NCBI RefSeq assembly: GCF_046630445.1
Contig: NC_092333.1
Location: 7,661,501-7,725,500, forward strand
Length of the DNA stretch: 64,000 bases
Direction of reading: 5' to 3'
DNA from: Rutidosis leptorrhynchoides
Lineage: Eukaryota; Streptophyta; Magnoliopsida; Asterales; Asteraceae
Shown here in pieces: positions 11,096 through 22,454 of this stretch. How positions within the stretch are numbered: position 1 is the stretch's first letter; each line of letters starts with the position of its first letter. Below the pieces are notes generated by a model. The model did no database searches. It was not told the DNA's origin and was given only the letters and a program-made list of their open reading frames with translations. The position numbers were made by a program, and so were the translations under genes.

Positions 11096-11406
11096 TGTTA
11101 TAATTCAGTAGGCTTATAACTACCTTTAGTGGTTCTTGATTGTAGAAGGTATATAGAGATAGAGATACTGTAAAACGGAGAAAACAAAGGTTGAACAAAA
11201 GGTATGAGTAATTGGTTTTTATTTATAGAAAAATGTACAATGAGAGTTTGGTGGCATTTGGAATCTAGAGAGAGAGAGTGTTTTTGTTAACCAAAAAATA
11301 CATACAATAAACTCTAACTCAACACACCTATTTATACTCAAAAAAATATACTATGCAATATCTATAATAATAATAAAATTATCATCCAATTATTACTTTT
11401 ATAACA
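11096..11406 (-). repeat. 3' LTR of copia element
   Basis: Starts TGTTATAA and ends TTATAACA, an 8-bp perfect inverted repeat. Compared base by base with 17172-17482, no difference was found. A minus-strand TATA box (TATAAATA) lies at about 11329-11336. Confidence 0.92.
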
Positions 11407-11558
11407 CTCCCCCTTGGATGATAATTTTATTAGTGAATAACTAGTACTGCCTCGTTAAAAACCTTGCTAAAGAAAACCCTTTGGGATAAAACTTTAGCTA
11501 AGGGAAAAAGAGTGCAGCATAGAGTTGACTCCCCCTCAAGTAGGCAACGCCTGAGTTG

Positions 11559-11879
11559 TTACATCTTCTGAACATGCCTCATGCCAATATTATGAACGTG
11601 TGTTCTGAAAATAGCAGTTGGAAGTGCTTTGGTGAAAAGGTCAGCAGAGTTTTTGCTGGACTGAACATATCTCATTTCAATCTGGTTGTCCTTAATGAGA
11701 TTTTGAGTGTATGAGAAGAATCTAGGGGGTATGTGTTTTGTTCGGTCACTTTTGATATACCCTTCTTTCATCTGTGTTATGCAAGCTACATTATCTTCAT
11801 AGATAGTTGTTGAACTTTTATTGCGTTCTAGTCCACAAGAATCAGTAATGAGTTGTGTCATTGATCCAACCAAAAACAT
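11559..11879 (-). pseudogene. Copia RNase H fragment
   Basis: Recognisable C-terminal RNase H region: TTIYEDNVACITQMKEGYIK, RTKHIPPRFFSYTQ and the ADLFTKALP motif typical of the end of copia pol. It lies just inside the 3' LTR, as expected. Upstream sense sequence (11880-12200) is also RNase H but is broken by stops. Confidence 0.85.
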
Positions 11880-12213
11880 TCCCGACTGGCTTCATGTAAT
11901 GCAATTACTTCGGCATGATTTGATGATGTTGCAACAAGTGTTTGTTTTTGAGAACGTCATGATATTGCGGTGCCTCCATTTAGGAATACATATCCAGTTT
12001 GAGATTTAGCTTTATGTAGATCGGATAAATAATCTGCATCTGTATAACCAAACAAATCTTGTTTCGAGTTGTTAGAATAAAATAATTATAAATCAGTAGT
12101 TCCCCGAAGGTATCAAACTATTTGTTTGATCCCATTCCAATGTCTTTTGGTAGGGGCTGAGCTGAACCTTGTCAACAAATTAACTGCAAAAGAAATGTCA
12201 GATCTTGTATAAT

Positions 12214-12720
12214 CTATAAGATACATAAGAACCTCAATTGCACTAAAATATAGAACTTCCGATCTGTTAAAATTTTCATGATCTTCGCAGGGATGAAATA
12301 GATCAGTGTCAATATTGAGTGATCTAACAACAATGAGTTTGTCTTTAAAAAAAAATGTTTTAAAATCTTTTCGGTATAAGTTGTTTGATGTACAAGTAAA
12401 CCATTAGGCATATGCTCAATTTGCAATCCAAGGTAATACTTGGTTTTTTCAAGATCTTTCATTTCAAAATAATTCTTTAGAAGTTGAATGATTTCATAGA
12501 TCTCTTTATTTGTTCATATGATGTTAAGAACATTGACATAAACAACTACGATCTCATATCCGAACATTGTTTTCATAAAACATACGTGCAAAATAAGTTT
12601 ATATTTATACCCTTTTTTTTATCAAGTAGTCATTTAATCCGTTATACTATTGTATCAACCCATATAAAAATCTTTGTGATTCAATGGAATACATTTCTTT
12701 AGGTTTTGCGTTAGATGTTT
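12214..12720 (-). pseudogene. Copia reverse transcriptase fragments
   Basis: MKDLEKTKYYLGLQIEH and VHQTTYTEKILKHF (12340-12462) are the end of a copia RT. Further upstream, SIESQRFLYGL (about 12680) matches the SLYGLKQ region but is followed by stops. The catalytic region is not intact. Confidence 0.75.
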
Positions 12721-14010
12721 CTGATACCTTAAACTCTTCAGGTATATTCATATATATCACTATCAAGTTATCCATATAGATAAGTAGTAACAACATCCAT
12801 GAGATGCATTTAAGTAACTACCAGGTTGATTAAGTATCTAATAAGTAATTGTATCCATTACATAAGGATAAGTTTTCCTCATAATTCATTTCTGGTCTTT
12901 GTGGAAAATATTGAGTTACAAGTCTAGTTTTGCCTTGTAACTTCATTTGCACATTTCTTTTCGGATAAAAATTCATTTGTATCCCATACGTTTCACATCT
13001 TTAAAAGTGATAACGATTGATCCGAAAACTTTTCTTTTATCGAGCGATTCTAATTCAGCTCTTATTGCTCCTTTCCATTGAGCTCAATCATGTCCATTTT
13101 GTATATTCAATGACAGATTTTAGTTCCAGATCATCATCTTTATTCATGATGTCATTGTAACATTATATGAAAATATCTCATAGAGATTTTAGTTTCATTT
13201 CGGTTCCATAATATTGCATAATTTATCGCAATTTTAGTATTTACATTTATCAATATCCTCTGCAGAAGGAATATTGATTTGTGGTTCTTCTTGAACACTT
13301 TCTCTTACCTCATTATCAGCTGATTTTCTTTTTCGAGGATTTTTATCTTCGGAACCAATTGATCTTCCACGTTTGATGCGTGGCAAAGACTCAACAGTGA
13401 CATTATTGCCAGCTTTTGGAATTTCAGTTCGAGCTGGAGCATTTATCGCTGGTATATATGATTTAGTCACTTTTTTATATCTGTAAATGCATAAAGTAAT
13501 TAATTTGCAAGTTCTTGCATATGCATTATTTTTGAACTTTCGTTTCACATTCTTTTGTGCGAGTTCAATATACCTTAATTGATGTTCACATCATGAAGCA
13601 TCATTTTATTTTTTATTTTTATTTCTCCCCCCTAATCTAAGGAACAATGTTTTATTAAAATGACAATCAGCAAAACGTGCTGTAAAAACATCACCCATCA
13701 TGGGTTCAATATATCTTATGATTGAAGATGTTTTATATCCAAAATATATTATCATCTTTCTTTGAAGAATCATTTTATTGTGTTGTGGTGATACAATTGG
13801 AACATACACTGCACAACCAATGTTTTAAGGTAGAAAATATTTGGCTCTTGGCCAAAATCAAGTATTAAGTGAAAATATTTACGACTTCCACATGGTATAA
13901 TGCGAATTAATGTCGCAGCATGTAAATTTACATGTCCACATATAAATATTGAGAGATTTGTACTCATTATCAATTGTCTAGTTATTAGCTGTAAGCGTTT
14001 ATCTATTGAT
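12721..14010 (-). pseudogene. Degenerate copia pol, integrase end to RT
   Basis: Short minus-strand stretches resemble copia pol, for example QWKGAIRAELESLDKRKVF near 13.06 kb (start of the RT region). Stops are frequent and the frame changes. No usable ORF. Confidence 0.6.
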
Positions 14011-14262
14011 TCAGCTAAACCAATTTTGTGTATGCACATGAGCAACTGGATGTTCAACAACAATCCCTGTAGATATATAATGATCATTAAATGCTTGAGA
14101 TGTTAACTCACCAGCATTATCAAGTCTCATCCTTTTAATGGTGTAATCAGAATAATGTGTTCTCAATTTAATAATTTGTGCAAGAAACTTTGCAAATGCC
14201 ATATTACGGCTTGATAACATACAAATATGAGACCATCCGCTAGATGTGTCTATTAGAACCAT
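14011..14262 (-). pseudogene. Copia integrase core fragment
   Basis: VLIDTSSGWSHICMLSSRN (first catalytic Asp) and RLDNAGELTSQAF (second catalytic Asp, in the form DNAGE) mark a copia integrase core. The fragment ends in a frameshift after the HPVAHVHTQN region, before the catalytic Glu. Confidence 0.85.
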
Positions 14263-14335
14263 GAAATATCAAAATGGTTCACATGATGGATGAATTGGTT
14301 CATATATCTTACCTTGAATTCTTTCAAGAAACATT

Positions 14336-14620
14336 TGTGATTCTTTTTCACAATATACTTTTCATTAATCACCATATGTGCTTTCCATTAATCACCATAT
14401 GTGTGTTTTTTTTTTTTATAAATCACCATATGTGTTTTTTTTTTTTATTATATATCCTTTTCACCATATACGCTTTTAATCATATGCGCTGTGTTTTTCA
14501 CCATATGCGCTTTTAATCATATGCGATTTTCATCATATGCGTTGTGCTTTTCATCATATTCGCTTTTTATCATATGCGCTTATCATATGCGATGCGCTTT
14601 TTATCATATGCGCTTTTTTA
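14336..14620. repeat. Short tandem repeats (CATATGCGCTTTT type)
   Basis: First several copies of ATCACCATATGTG with T runs, then about ten copies of a 14-20 bp unit near ATCATATGCGCTTTT. They lie inside the copia element where gag or early pol would be expected. Confidence 0.7.
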
Positions 14621-16300
14621 TGTGAATAGTAAATTAATTAATTTCGTTTTACTATTCATATGAATTAATTTAGATTTACTATTTTGTTAATTGAGTAATA
14701 TATATATACATCATATACTTGTGACTCTGAAGGCTCAAATGAATTTGACCATATAGTTATACGTTGTACCTTGCACATTAATTTTCAGTAGAAGCTTTAG
14801 ATGCATATTATTTTCAGTAGAAGCTTTAGATGCACCTTTTTTTTTAAATCACCAAATACCACAAACACTTTGTTTGCGTTTGTTCATAGTCATCAATGAA
14901 AACCATTTTCTTTAATTTTATTTTATACAATAAAATTAACGCATCATTATTCTTTTCAAAAACAATAATCTATTGTTATTGTTCACTTGTGCCATGTTTA
15001 ACAACAAAAGTCGACAACCTCTGTCTTGTTTGTTGTGGCAACCAAAAACAACCTTTGCTTTTGTTACCGAGAATCCAAGACCAAAAAAAAAATTAATTTT
15101 TAATTAATCTTTTATCAAAACCATAAATGATTTTATTGATCTACGTTGATATGGCCATAAAGAATTGACGGCTGACCTACTTTTGTAAGTGTATTTCGGC
15201 TATCATCCCGAAAACGCACAACGACCTTTTTTTTTTTTTTTTTTTTTTTTTATGAACTATTTGTTTCATATCTAGCTTAGGCAATTATTGTGAACATTTG
15301 GTCCCTATAAGAGCATTTATTTTTTAGACTTTTAGTTGATTTGTACTTGTCACAATTAGGGATAGCACCCGCGGGTCGTGGATGCGGATCCATTGGATCC
15401 ATCACCCGTACCCGCGGATTTTTTTTAAGAGACATCCAATTGAACCCTTGTTCGTTGAAACAATTTGACTATATTTTTACTCCCCATTATTAAACGGGCC
15501 ATTTTGATGCACACTCTTAAAAAAATAATTTGTTTTTTAAGTTTTATTATTCAACCTCCTTTTTTCAACGGTCACGTTTTTAACAAAACATTTGACAAGT
15601 TTGGAAAAAAGTTTTTTATTGATTATCATCAAAAGTTTTCTATTGTCACTCTACTGGATGGAATTATGGCATACAACCAAAATTGCAACCCAACACTACA
15701 TAAGAACAAAAAAAGGTTGTTTTTAATTAACATATGTATATGTGTTAAACTCGGAATAATAATAACTTATTTTAGAAAATTAACATAAGACATGTTGAAA
15801 CATTTTTGTCACATTTAGCTCATCAAGTCTAATACTTATCATTGATAGATTTTATCACGTCTAGGAGATGTTTACTTTTTTCTTGTATTAAGTCCTACTT
15901 TCATTTACCTTTGTTTGGAAAAAAGTTTTTTTTTTACTTTGCTTTCCCCCTTTCTGTAAAACTCATTTAAACACTTTCTTTGTTTTTTTTTTTTTAAAAA
16001 AAACTTCCTTTTTTTTACGTTACCCGTAAATTATAAATATATAAAACAAACTTTTTGTTTAAATTTTTTTTCTAGTTTTTAAAAGGCCACTTGACCAATT
16101 TTTTAATTCTTTCACAACACCTGATATCGTGATCGTGACCTTTCACCAAAGCAAGAGATATTCTTGATAAACTAAACACGGACTCGTGTTTGAAATTGTC
16201 GGCCACAAAAAAATTCATTTGATAAAAGTATATATTTTTTTTTAGTTATAGAAGGAGACCACTTCATTTTCAATACTTCATTTTTGACAAAAAACTATTC
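14621..16300. other. Interior of the copia element, AT-rich, no coding signal
   Basis: Poly-T tracts (for example about 15222-15251) and worn repeats. A segment starting AGGGATAGCACCCGCGGGT (about 15358) resembles the end of a dispersed DNA-element repeat, but no boundaries could be set. No gag was found. Confidence 0.5.
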
Positions 16301-16319
16301 CATTTTACCATCCCCTTTT

Positions 16320-16550
16320 TTTTCTTACTTTAACTTTTAAGATATACTTTTAATAAAAATACAAACTACTTTTTCTTATTTTAACTTTTAAGATTTACTT
16401 TTAATAAAAATTCAAACTACTTTTTGTATTTTAACTTTTAAGATTTACTTTTAATAAAAGTACAAACTACTTTTTCTTATTTTAACTTTTAAGATTTACT
16501 TTTAATAAAAATACAAACTATTTTTTTATTTTAACTTTTAAAATTATAAA
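16320..16550. repeat. Tandem repeat, about 52-bp unit, four copies
   Basis: TTAACTTTTAAGAT starts recur near 16329, 16381, 16431 and 16485, each followed by TTTACTTTTAATAAAA and ACAAACTACTTTTT. Copies are closely similar. Confidence 0.8.
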
Positions 16551-16628
16551 TTTAAGAATAAACATTAGTATGCATGAAATAAATAATGATTAATTGCATA
16601 AGTAATCATAAATGTTAGATAACATATA

Positions 16629-16755
16629 AAGACCCCTTCGTATTCGTATTGATCGGAATTAATCTCGACCCATGGTACCGTGTTGTCAAATGACGTGTTG
16701 CGTACATAAAGTACCGTGTTGTCAAATGACGTGTTGCGTACAATCATGAGGTCTT
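16629..16755 (-). repeat. 127-bp shared module in copia leader
   Basis: The reverse complement of this stretch matches 30890-31016 and 41476-41600 in a gypsy LTR, with only a few differences. Ends are AAGACCTC and GGGGTCTT (imperfect inverted repeats). Inside are two direct copies of a roughly 31-bp unit containing ACACGTCATTTGACAACA. In all three places it lies in the sense direction of its host element. Confidence 0.85.
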
Positions 16756-16760
16756 ATTAA

Positions 16761-17171
16761 CATAAATATAAATGTTAGTGAAGTTAATAAGAGTCAGATT
16801 ACAGAAAATATAATTCAGGCGGTATAACCGACCATATATAACTTAAATAACATAAATATAAATGTTAGTGAAGTTAATGAAAGTTAGATTACAGAAATAT
16901 AATTCAGGCGGTATAACCGACCATATATAACTTAAATAACATAAATATAAATGTTAGTGAACATAACTGTAAATGTTAGTATACATAAATAAATGTTAGA
17001 TAACATAAATGTAAATGTTAGTATACATAAATAAATGTTAGATAACATAAATGTAAATTAGGCGACAGTGTCGACCATATATCATTTAGGTGGTATAACC
17101 GACTATATATTAGTTAGGTGGCAGAGCCAACCATACTTAGTATAAATGTTGAGATAATCGTGCTGATAACG
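16761..17171 (-). repeat. Copia 5' leader with tandem repeats of about 90 bp
   Basis: CATAAATATAAATGTTAGTG starts near 16761, 16851 and 16940, each of the first two units holding TTCAGGCGGTATAACCGACC. Shorter variants follow to 17160. The minus-strand sequence next to the LTR (CGTTATCAGCACGA) is where a primer-binding site would lie; it resembles a Met-tRNA-type site only in part. Confidence 0.7.
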
Positions 17172-17482
17172 TGTTATAATTCAGTAGGCTTATAACTACC
17201 TTTAGTGGTTCTTGATTGTAGAAGGTATATAGAGATAGAGATACTGTAAAACGGAGAAAACAAAGGTTGAACAAAAGGTATGAGTAATTGGTTTTTATTT
17301 ATAGAAAAATGTACAATGAGAGTTTGGTGGCATTTGGAATCTAGAGAGAGAGAGTGTTTTTGTTAACCAAAAAATACATACAATAAACTCTAACTCAACA
17401 CACCTATTTATACTCAAAAAAATATACTATGCAATATCTATAATAATAATAAAATTATCATCCAATTATTACTTTTATAACA
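17172..17482 (-). repeat. 5' LTR of copia element
   Basis: 311 bp, read as identical to 11096-11406, and followed by the duplicated AGTAT at 17483-17487. Confidence 0.92.
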
Positions 17483-17767
17483 AGTATATGTTAATCTTAA
17501 TTACCAATTATTATTTTTTCAAATTTATTAAAATTTTAAATCAAGTTAATCAATTAGATTTCATTATTTACTTTTTAATAAAATTGGAAAGTGATAATAT
17601 CAAAGAGGTGACCGTATTAATAAAATCAATTGTATATCAATTTTGATAATTTTGTAGTGTGCGTTTCATTTTCTATGAAATAATTATAAGTATTGATATT
17701 GATGTAATTTTTATAGACATGTGAAATGTCATAACTTCTTCACAATGTAAATAAACTTCTTTACAAA

Positions 17768-17781
17768 GTGCCAAATTCTTT
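17768..17781 (+). repeat. Left target-site duplication of LINE
   Basis: GTGCCAAATTCTTT, repeated at 18231-18244; three flanking A residues may extend it to 17 bp. Confidence 0.88.
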
Positions 17782-18230
17782 ACAAAGTGCCCAATGGTAC
17801 TTTCTCGGTGTCGGACACGGTTCGTTTATTGGTGCAATCTAACGTTGTCACAACTCCTATGTGGCCAAAAGTGATTTGGGGTAACAACGGTTCCGTCCAA
17901 AGTAATGTTATTTCATTGGCTTGAAACGATCTCCTTTTCAATGGTAACTTCATGTGTCGTTCGGTTTTGGTCCGCAATTTCAAGCTAAAATCATTCTTAT
18001 GGGCCATAATTCTTAAGGTTTGCAACGGTTTTTCAATCCTACGTTTAGGAGCACGATCCTTTTATTTTGTGTTTTTAGCATTATTATCTTTCAATTTGCA
18101 TTTTCTTTTTTGACCGAGCTTGTCTCCGTCGTTGTACTTTGTATTTGCATCTTCATTGTTTTGATGAAGATCTTTCAAGTAATACATTCAATTTTTTCGC
18201 TGTAAAAAAAAAAAAAAAAAAAAAAAAAAA
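17782..18230 (+). mobile_element. 5'-truncated LINE (L1-type) with poly(A) tail
   Basis: A 449-bp insert between 14-17-bp direct repeats, ending in about 28 A. In frame from near its start it encodes the very end of an L1-type pol: a zf-RVT-like stretch (NGTFSVSDTVRLLVQS, MWPKVIWGNN), then, past a TGA near 17922, NDLLFNGNF and NFKLKSFLWA, the typical last motifs of plant LINE ORF2. The 3' UTR follows. Only the final part of ORF2 is present, as usual for incomplete reverse transcription. Confidence 0.88.
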
Positions 18231-18244
18231 GTGCCAAATTCTTT
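18231..18244 (+). repeat. Right target-site duplication of LINE
   Basis: Exact copy of 17768-17781, directly after the poly(A). Confidence 0.88.
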
Positions 18245-20206
18245 GAACATCATATCTAGTTGACTTTTTCTGAAGGAATTATCATAAATATGATGATACA
18301 GTTACAGTTGGAAATTTCAACTGTTTCGAATATGAAAAGTCAATTGATCATGGCTGTACACGTGGCATATAGAAAGTGGATGATATTTTGTGTTGTATTC
18401 CTTTACTTCTGGTCTTCTGGATGACAGTAATGCAGTATGGGATGGCCTATTAAATCTTGGTTCACAATCTGACGAAGTATGAAATATTCAAAATAATCAA
18501 TCAACAGTTTTGGTTACATAATAATTTAATTTAATTTGATTTTAAGATAATTAATTTTGACAAAACTAAAATATAACCCGCCTAAAACTACTAAGATCAT
18601 GGTAATGTTGTGAACCTCAATACGACATGAGAAATACGTGACCAACTAATTAAGATGCGTGACTTCACAAAAGAATTGAACTCCATAAAAACTCAAAATA
18701 ACGAAAACGTTAATTGGTTCATACCATACTGCATTAGACCCATTACGTGAGAGGTGGTAAATCAGACTCACCTAGCAGTGCGACCAATATGGTGTACATT
18801 CACCGAATATGACTCGAATGTACATTCAATTTTGATGTACATTTCTAGACCTGCGAAATGGAGTTTCAAGACAGGAGTTTACCATGTAAGCCATGAAAAA
18901 CCGTCGAGCGCAGTTCTGTCAAAAAAAAAAAAAAAAAATTAGAAGCTTAAAAATAGGGAACATGTCAAATGGGGCCCAAACAAAACTTCAAAAGTTTTCA
19001 ATTCATAAAACTTCATAAATCGTTTTCGGGTCAGCACGAGTACGCCACTTGCGACCTGCAACCAGACCCAAGGTTTCACACAGCACTAATGTTCAACCAT
19101 TTGACACATTATCCAAATAGCCTATTTTGGCGCCTCTAAGTAATTTACATCTATGCACATCAGTAATCACATAGAGTTCCGAAAACTGTGAATCCACGAT
19201 ATCAGCATGCATATGCACTGTGAGTCTATAATTACAAATGCTTTTAGAGATTCTCTACAATATCAAAATTTTAACTTTCCAGTTTCTATGAAAAATAGTA
19301 AACTAACTCGAAAGATTTGATCAGAGACTCTGTTCTTAGTCAAAGATTGCATTTACACGAGGTCCATACCCGATAGCATGATATAAAGGACGATACCACG
19401 TGACCTAAGCCCCAGGGACTCCTGAAATGAGAATAATCAAAAGCAATACAATGCCCAACATATGAAGAACCGACAATTACAGATATAATGTAAGTTAGAC
19501 ATTTACCAATTGAACCTTATCAATTGGGACAACCAGACCAAACTACATAATAAATTTTTAATCTTGATGCAAATAACCATCAAATTTGGCTTGTACTATA
19601 GACAATTTCCTTTGTACAAGAGTAAAATGTGTTAGCCTAGCCGTATGGATTCAACATTTGATCTTTACTTCCACAGGATTTAGAACCTATACACCTTTGA
19701 CTTTGACCACCATTGACTTATCATCAGAAACTACTCCTAGTATTATAAATCAATCAAAATTAACGAATCCCCATCTGATCTGAACATCTAGGGGCTTTAA
19801 AAACTTAAGAGTATCCGTCAACTACTAAAGGGTAATTTAGTAATTTGATATATGACAGTCACAAGATAGTAATATGAAGATAGAAAATGCCTAAAAGGTT
19901 GCAAAATGGACAGGTTGGTTAACGGGTTTGGGAATTGGAATGGTATGAACAATTTTTTAGTAGAGGTCGAGTCAGGTTGGCAAGCTCGAATGATTTATGC
20001 ATTGTTAATACAATCTGGGCAAATTTTAACCCATTCTAACATATTTGATCCATTTTCATTTTATCTATGTTCTATAACTAAAACATTAGAGTGTTGGTAA
20101 AAAGTATAACTAACCACGGATTCACTTGATCGTATCTTCACATAACCACACTCATTCATGCTAACTCATCCAAAATCTTACACGCTCGTAACACTTTAAC
20201 CGACAG
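18245..20206. other. Intergenic, no gene recognised
   Basis: No ORF with coding character. An A-run at about 18921-18938 could be the tail of a small retroposon starting near 18740, but no convincing target duplication was found. Confidence 0.5.
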
Positions 20207-21240
20207 TCAAACCCCTGTTGAAAAATGAAACGAAGCAGGTATAGGAGTTATACCTTTATCGATCATTGAATCGCATATCTTTAAAGCTTCATCATTTCTA
20301 TGTTTTTTAAATGATCCGTTCATTATAATTGTGTACGTACAAACCGTTTGGTCAGAACCTTCGTTTTCCATCCGATTACAATCATCGATCTTATCGTTTT
20401 TCACCAATGCATCGATAAGTGCATTATAACAATAAAATTCACAACTGCATCCATTGTTAACCATTTCCTCAAATAACTTCTGGGCCTCATCTAATCTCCC
20501 AGTTTCCCTTAATAATCCATCTAAAAGACTCGAGTAAAACATTGCATCAACTGGCACTTAATTCTATTTACACAACTCAAAATAGATAGTTGTCCCCTCT
20601 AATCTCCTCGTTTTGAATAGAACATTTACCATAACACCATATGTGACCATGTCATGCTTTAAACCACCATTCTTCATACTTTCGAAGAGCCTAATCACCT
20701 CATCTATGTGCCCACGTTTGGCATACGAATACATCAAAGCTGTATAGATGGCAACATTAGCTTTAGAACCGTTTTTGAATTATATTTTCAAACAATTTAT
20801 ATACATCAGATTACTTTTCTCAACAACATTTTCCGTTTTTTCACATTAACAATACCCTTTGAACATCATATCAAAGTTTACAATATCAGGTTTTACAACT
20901 CCAGTTTCCATAACTTCAAACACCTGTTCAGCATACTCCATAAACATCAAATTAACCAAACCATTTATCTATAATTTTTTATGTAAATAAACTAGGTTCA
21001 ATTTCAAACCCAAACAATTCTTCAACCAAACCATGATTCCAATATGATTTTATCAACAAAAATGCAACACTTTACATTCATCAAGAAACCCTTTTTCTTA
21101 ACCTCATTAAAGACAAACTTAACCTTATCATAATCTTTACAACCACACAAAAAATCAATCAAGAAGCATAACATTCAAGATCATGAAAAAAATTATACCC
21201 CCTCATCCTTCTGCTTACCAAGTAACCAACTCTTTTGAAA
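20207..21240 (-). pseudogene. P-class pentatricopeptide repeat (PPR) pseudogene
   Basis: The best stretch (20207-20557) has PPR repeats: MFYSSLLDGLLRETGRLDEA, KLFEEMVNNGCSCEFYCYNA, LIDALVKNDKID, and QTVCTYTIIMNGSFKKHRND. Upstream, in other frames, more repeats are readable: VAIYTALMYSYAKRGHIDEV (about 20690-20750) and YAEQVFEVMETGVVKPDIVN (about 20880-20945). Several stops and frameshifts separate them, and the C-terminus is cut. The order resembles a mitochondrial P-class PPR protein (Arabidopsis At1g03560-like, from memory). An intact protein would bind organelle RNA; this copy cannot. There is no poly(A) or TSD, so it is a decayed duplicate rather than a clear retrocopy. Confidence 0.85.
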
Positions 21241-21744
21241 TTCCGGAAAGCGAGTTCGGGCAGGGTGACCCGACCTGAATTAAGAACATAAGAGACAAAA
21301 TTGGGTGATAATTACATGAACAATTTGTGACAAAAAAGCATCCAACTTTAATTCCGTACTGATTGACATCATTTAAATATACAGCAGACGATTTGGTCAA
21401 CCAATGGTGAAGCTTTAGGGTGATGTGTAATGACGTCAGTTTCGACCCATTCAGGCGGTGGTGGTAAAAACCTATCTAGGCTTTGAGATGGGATGTGGGT
21501 CCGGGTCGGGTTTTAATAGGTGTTGATATCGGGTGTAATGAAGCTTTTTGGTGCAATTGATGGAGTTTGAGAGGGATTTAAGTAGGGTTTTTCTCGCAGT
21601 ATGTAAAGCTTGAATCTTGTAATGACTTTGATCTGGGTCTTGTTTTTTTGAGTTGGAAATTTGAGGTTTTAGAACCTGAATAAGGGTTTTGTGTTGTGTG
21701 ACTTACTTGTTAAAGTTATTTTCAAGCAAAATAGATCAACAATT
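21241..21744. other. Upstream region of PPR relic, no gene
   Basis: Possible 5' flank of the PPR pseudogene. No coding signal was trusted. Confidence 0.4.
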
Positions 21745-21816
21745 GGTCCTATGGTCTAGTGGTTAGGACATTGGACTCTGAATCCAGTAACCCGAGTTCA
21801 AATCTCGGTAGGACCT
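21745..21816 (+). tRNA. tRNA-Gln (anticodon CTG)
   Basis: A 72-nt cloverleaf: acceptor GGTCCTA pairs with TAGGACC, the A box is TGGTCTAGTGG, the anticodon arm TTGGA-CTCTGAA-TCCAG carries CTG at 21778-21780, and the T arm CCGAGTTCAAATCTCGG has an intact B box (one A in place of the usual G after TTC). No intron and no encoded CCA. The sequence TTTACTTTTTC after it can act as a Pol III terminator. Reads codon CAG. It looks functional. Confidence 0.95.
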
Positions 21817-21827
21817 TTACTTTTTCA
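21817..21827 (+). terminator. Pol III T-run terminator
   Basis: TTACTTTTTC directly after the tRNA, with a second T run about 10 nt further on. Confidence 0.6.
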
Positions 21828-22086
21828 CAACTTTTTTTTTTCCAACCACCTTTAAACCAAACGTTCAAGAAAGTGCACGTCTTGGAAAACGTTACCAACA
21901 ATGTTGAATTGGAGTAATGCCATTGTTAATAAAGAAAAGATTTTCTCCTAATAAGATAAAACAGAAATTTTGATTTGAAAAGTTCTTATATGTATAATGA
22001 TTATGATGATGTGATTTATGCCTTTTTGAAATAGAAATAGAATAGAACTAGCAATAGCAGTTTAAAAGTTAGAACACTAAAGTCAA

Positions 22087-22374
22087 CAGTGGCGGATCAA
22101 GGAAAAATTTTCACCGGGGACGAATTTTTTTTTTAAATGTAGGGAATTTTTTTTGGCAAAATATAGAGTTTTTTGAGCAAAATTTGGAGGTTTTTGGGTA
22201 AAATACGAATGTTTTGGGACAAAATATGGAGGTTTTGGAGCAAAATATGAAGGGTTTGGGGCAAAAAAAAATTACACCGGGGGCAAAATCAAAAAACCGA
22301 AAAAATTTGCACTAAAATTTAGAAATCCACCGGGGGCGGCCGCCCCCCTCCTTAACCCTTTGGATCCGCCTATG
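22087..22374. mobile_element. MITE-like repeat with GGCGGATC termini
   Basis: CAGTGGCGGATC at the left is mirrored by GGATCCGCCTATG at the right. Inside are about five copies of a 27-bp unit near GGCAAAATATGGAGGTTTT and a perfect 16-bp G/C palindrome (GGGGGCGGCCGCCCCC, 22332-22347). No ORF. The termini resemble a common plant non-autonomous DNA element; no clear target duplication. Confidence 0.6.
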
Positions 22375-22454
22375 TCAGTACATACACAAATTTGCTAATC
22401 ATTATAATCGTCTAAGCATGATCTAGAGTTCAAGTTGTTGAAAGAAGCAAAATA

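Larger units (their letters stand above)
11096..17482 (-). mobile_element. Complete Ty1/copia element with degenerate interior
   Basis: Bounded by two 311-bp LTRs in the same orientation and by the 5-bp duplication AGTAT. The sense strand is minus: the polypurine tract AAGGGGGAG lies next to the LTR at 11406, and pol order runs from high to low coordinates (integrase near 14.1 kb, RT near 12.3-12.7 kb, RNase H near 11.7 kb). Pol is broken by many stops and frameshifts, and gag is not recognisable. The upstream half is filled by poly-T runs and tandem repeats. Since the LTRs read as identical, this defective element probably moved recently using proteins from another copy. Confidence 0.9.

Noticed and set aside
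17780-18025. 81-aa minus-strand ORF in the LINE insert
   Set aside because: Antisense to the LINE pol end, which is recognisable on the plus strand.
18740-18938. Possible SINE with an A18 tail
   Set aside because: No Pol III boxes and no convincing target duplication; only a 6-bp match was found.
20708-20974. 88-aa plus-strand ORF
   Set aside because: Shadow of the PPR pseudogene on the minus strand.
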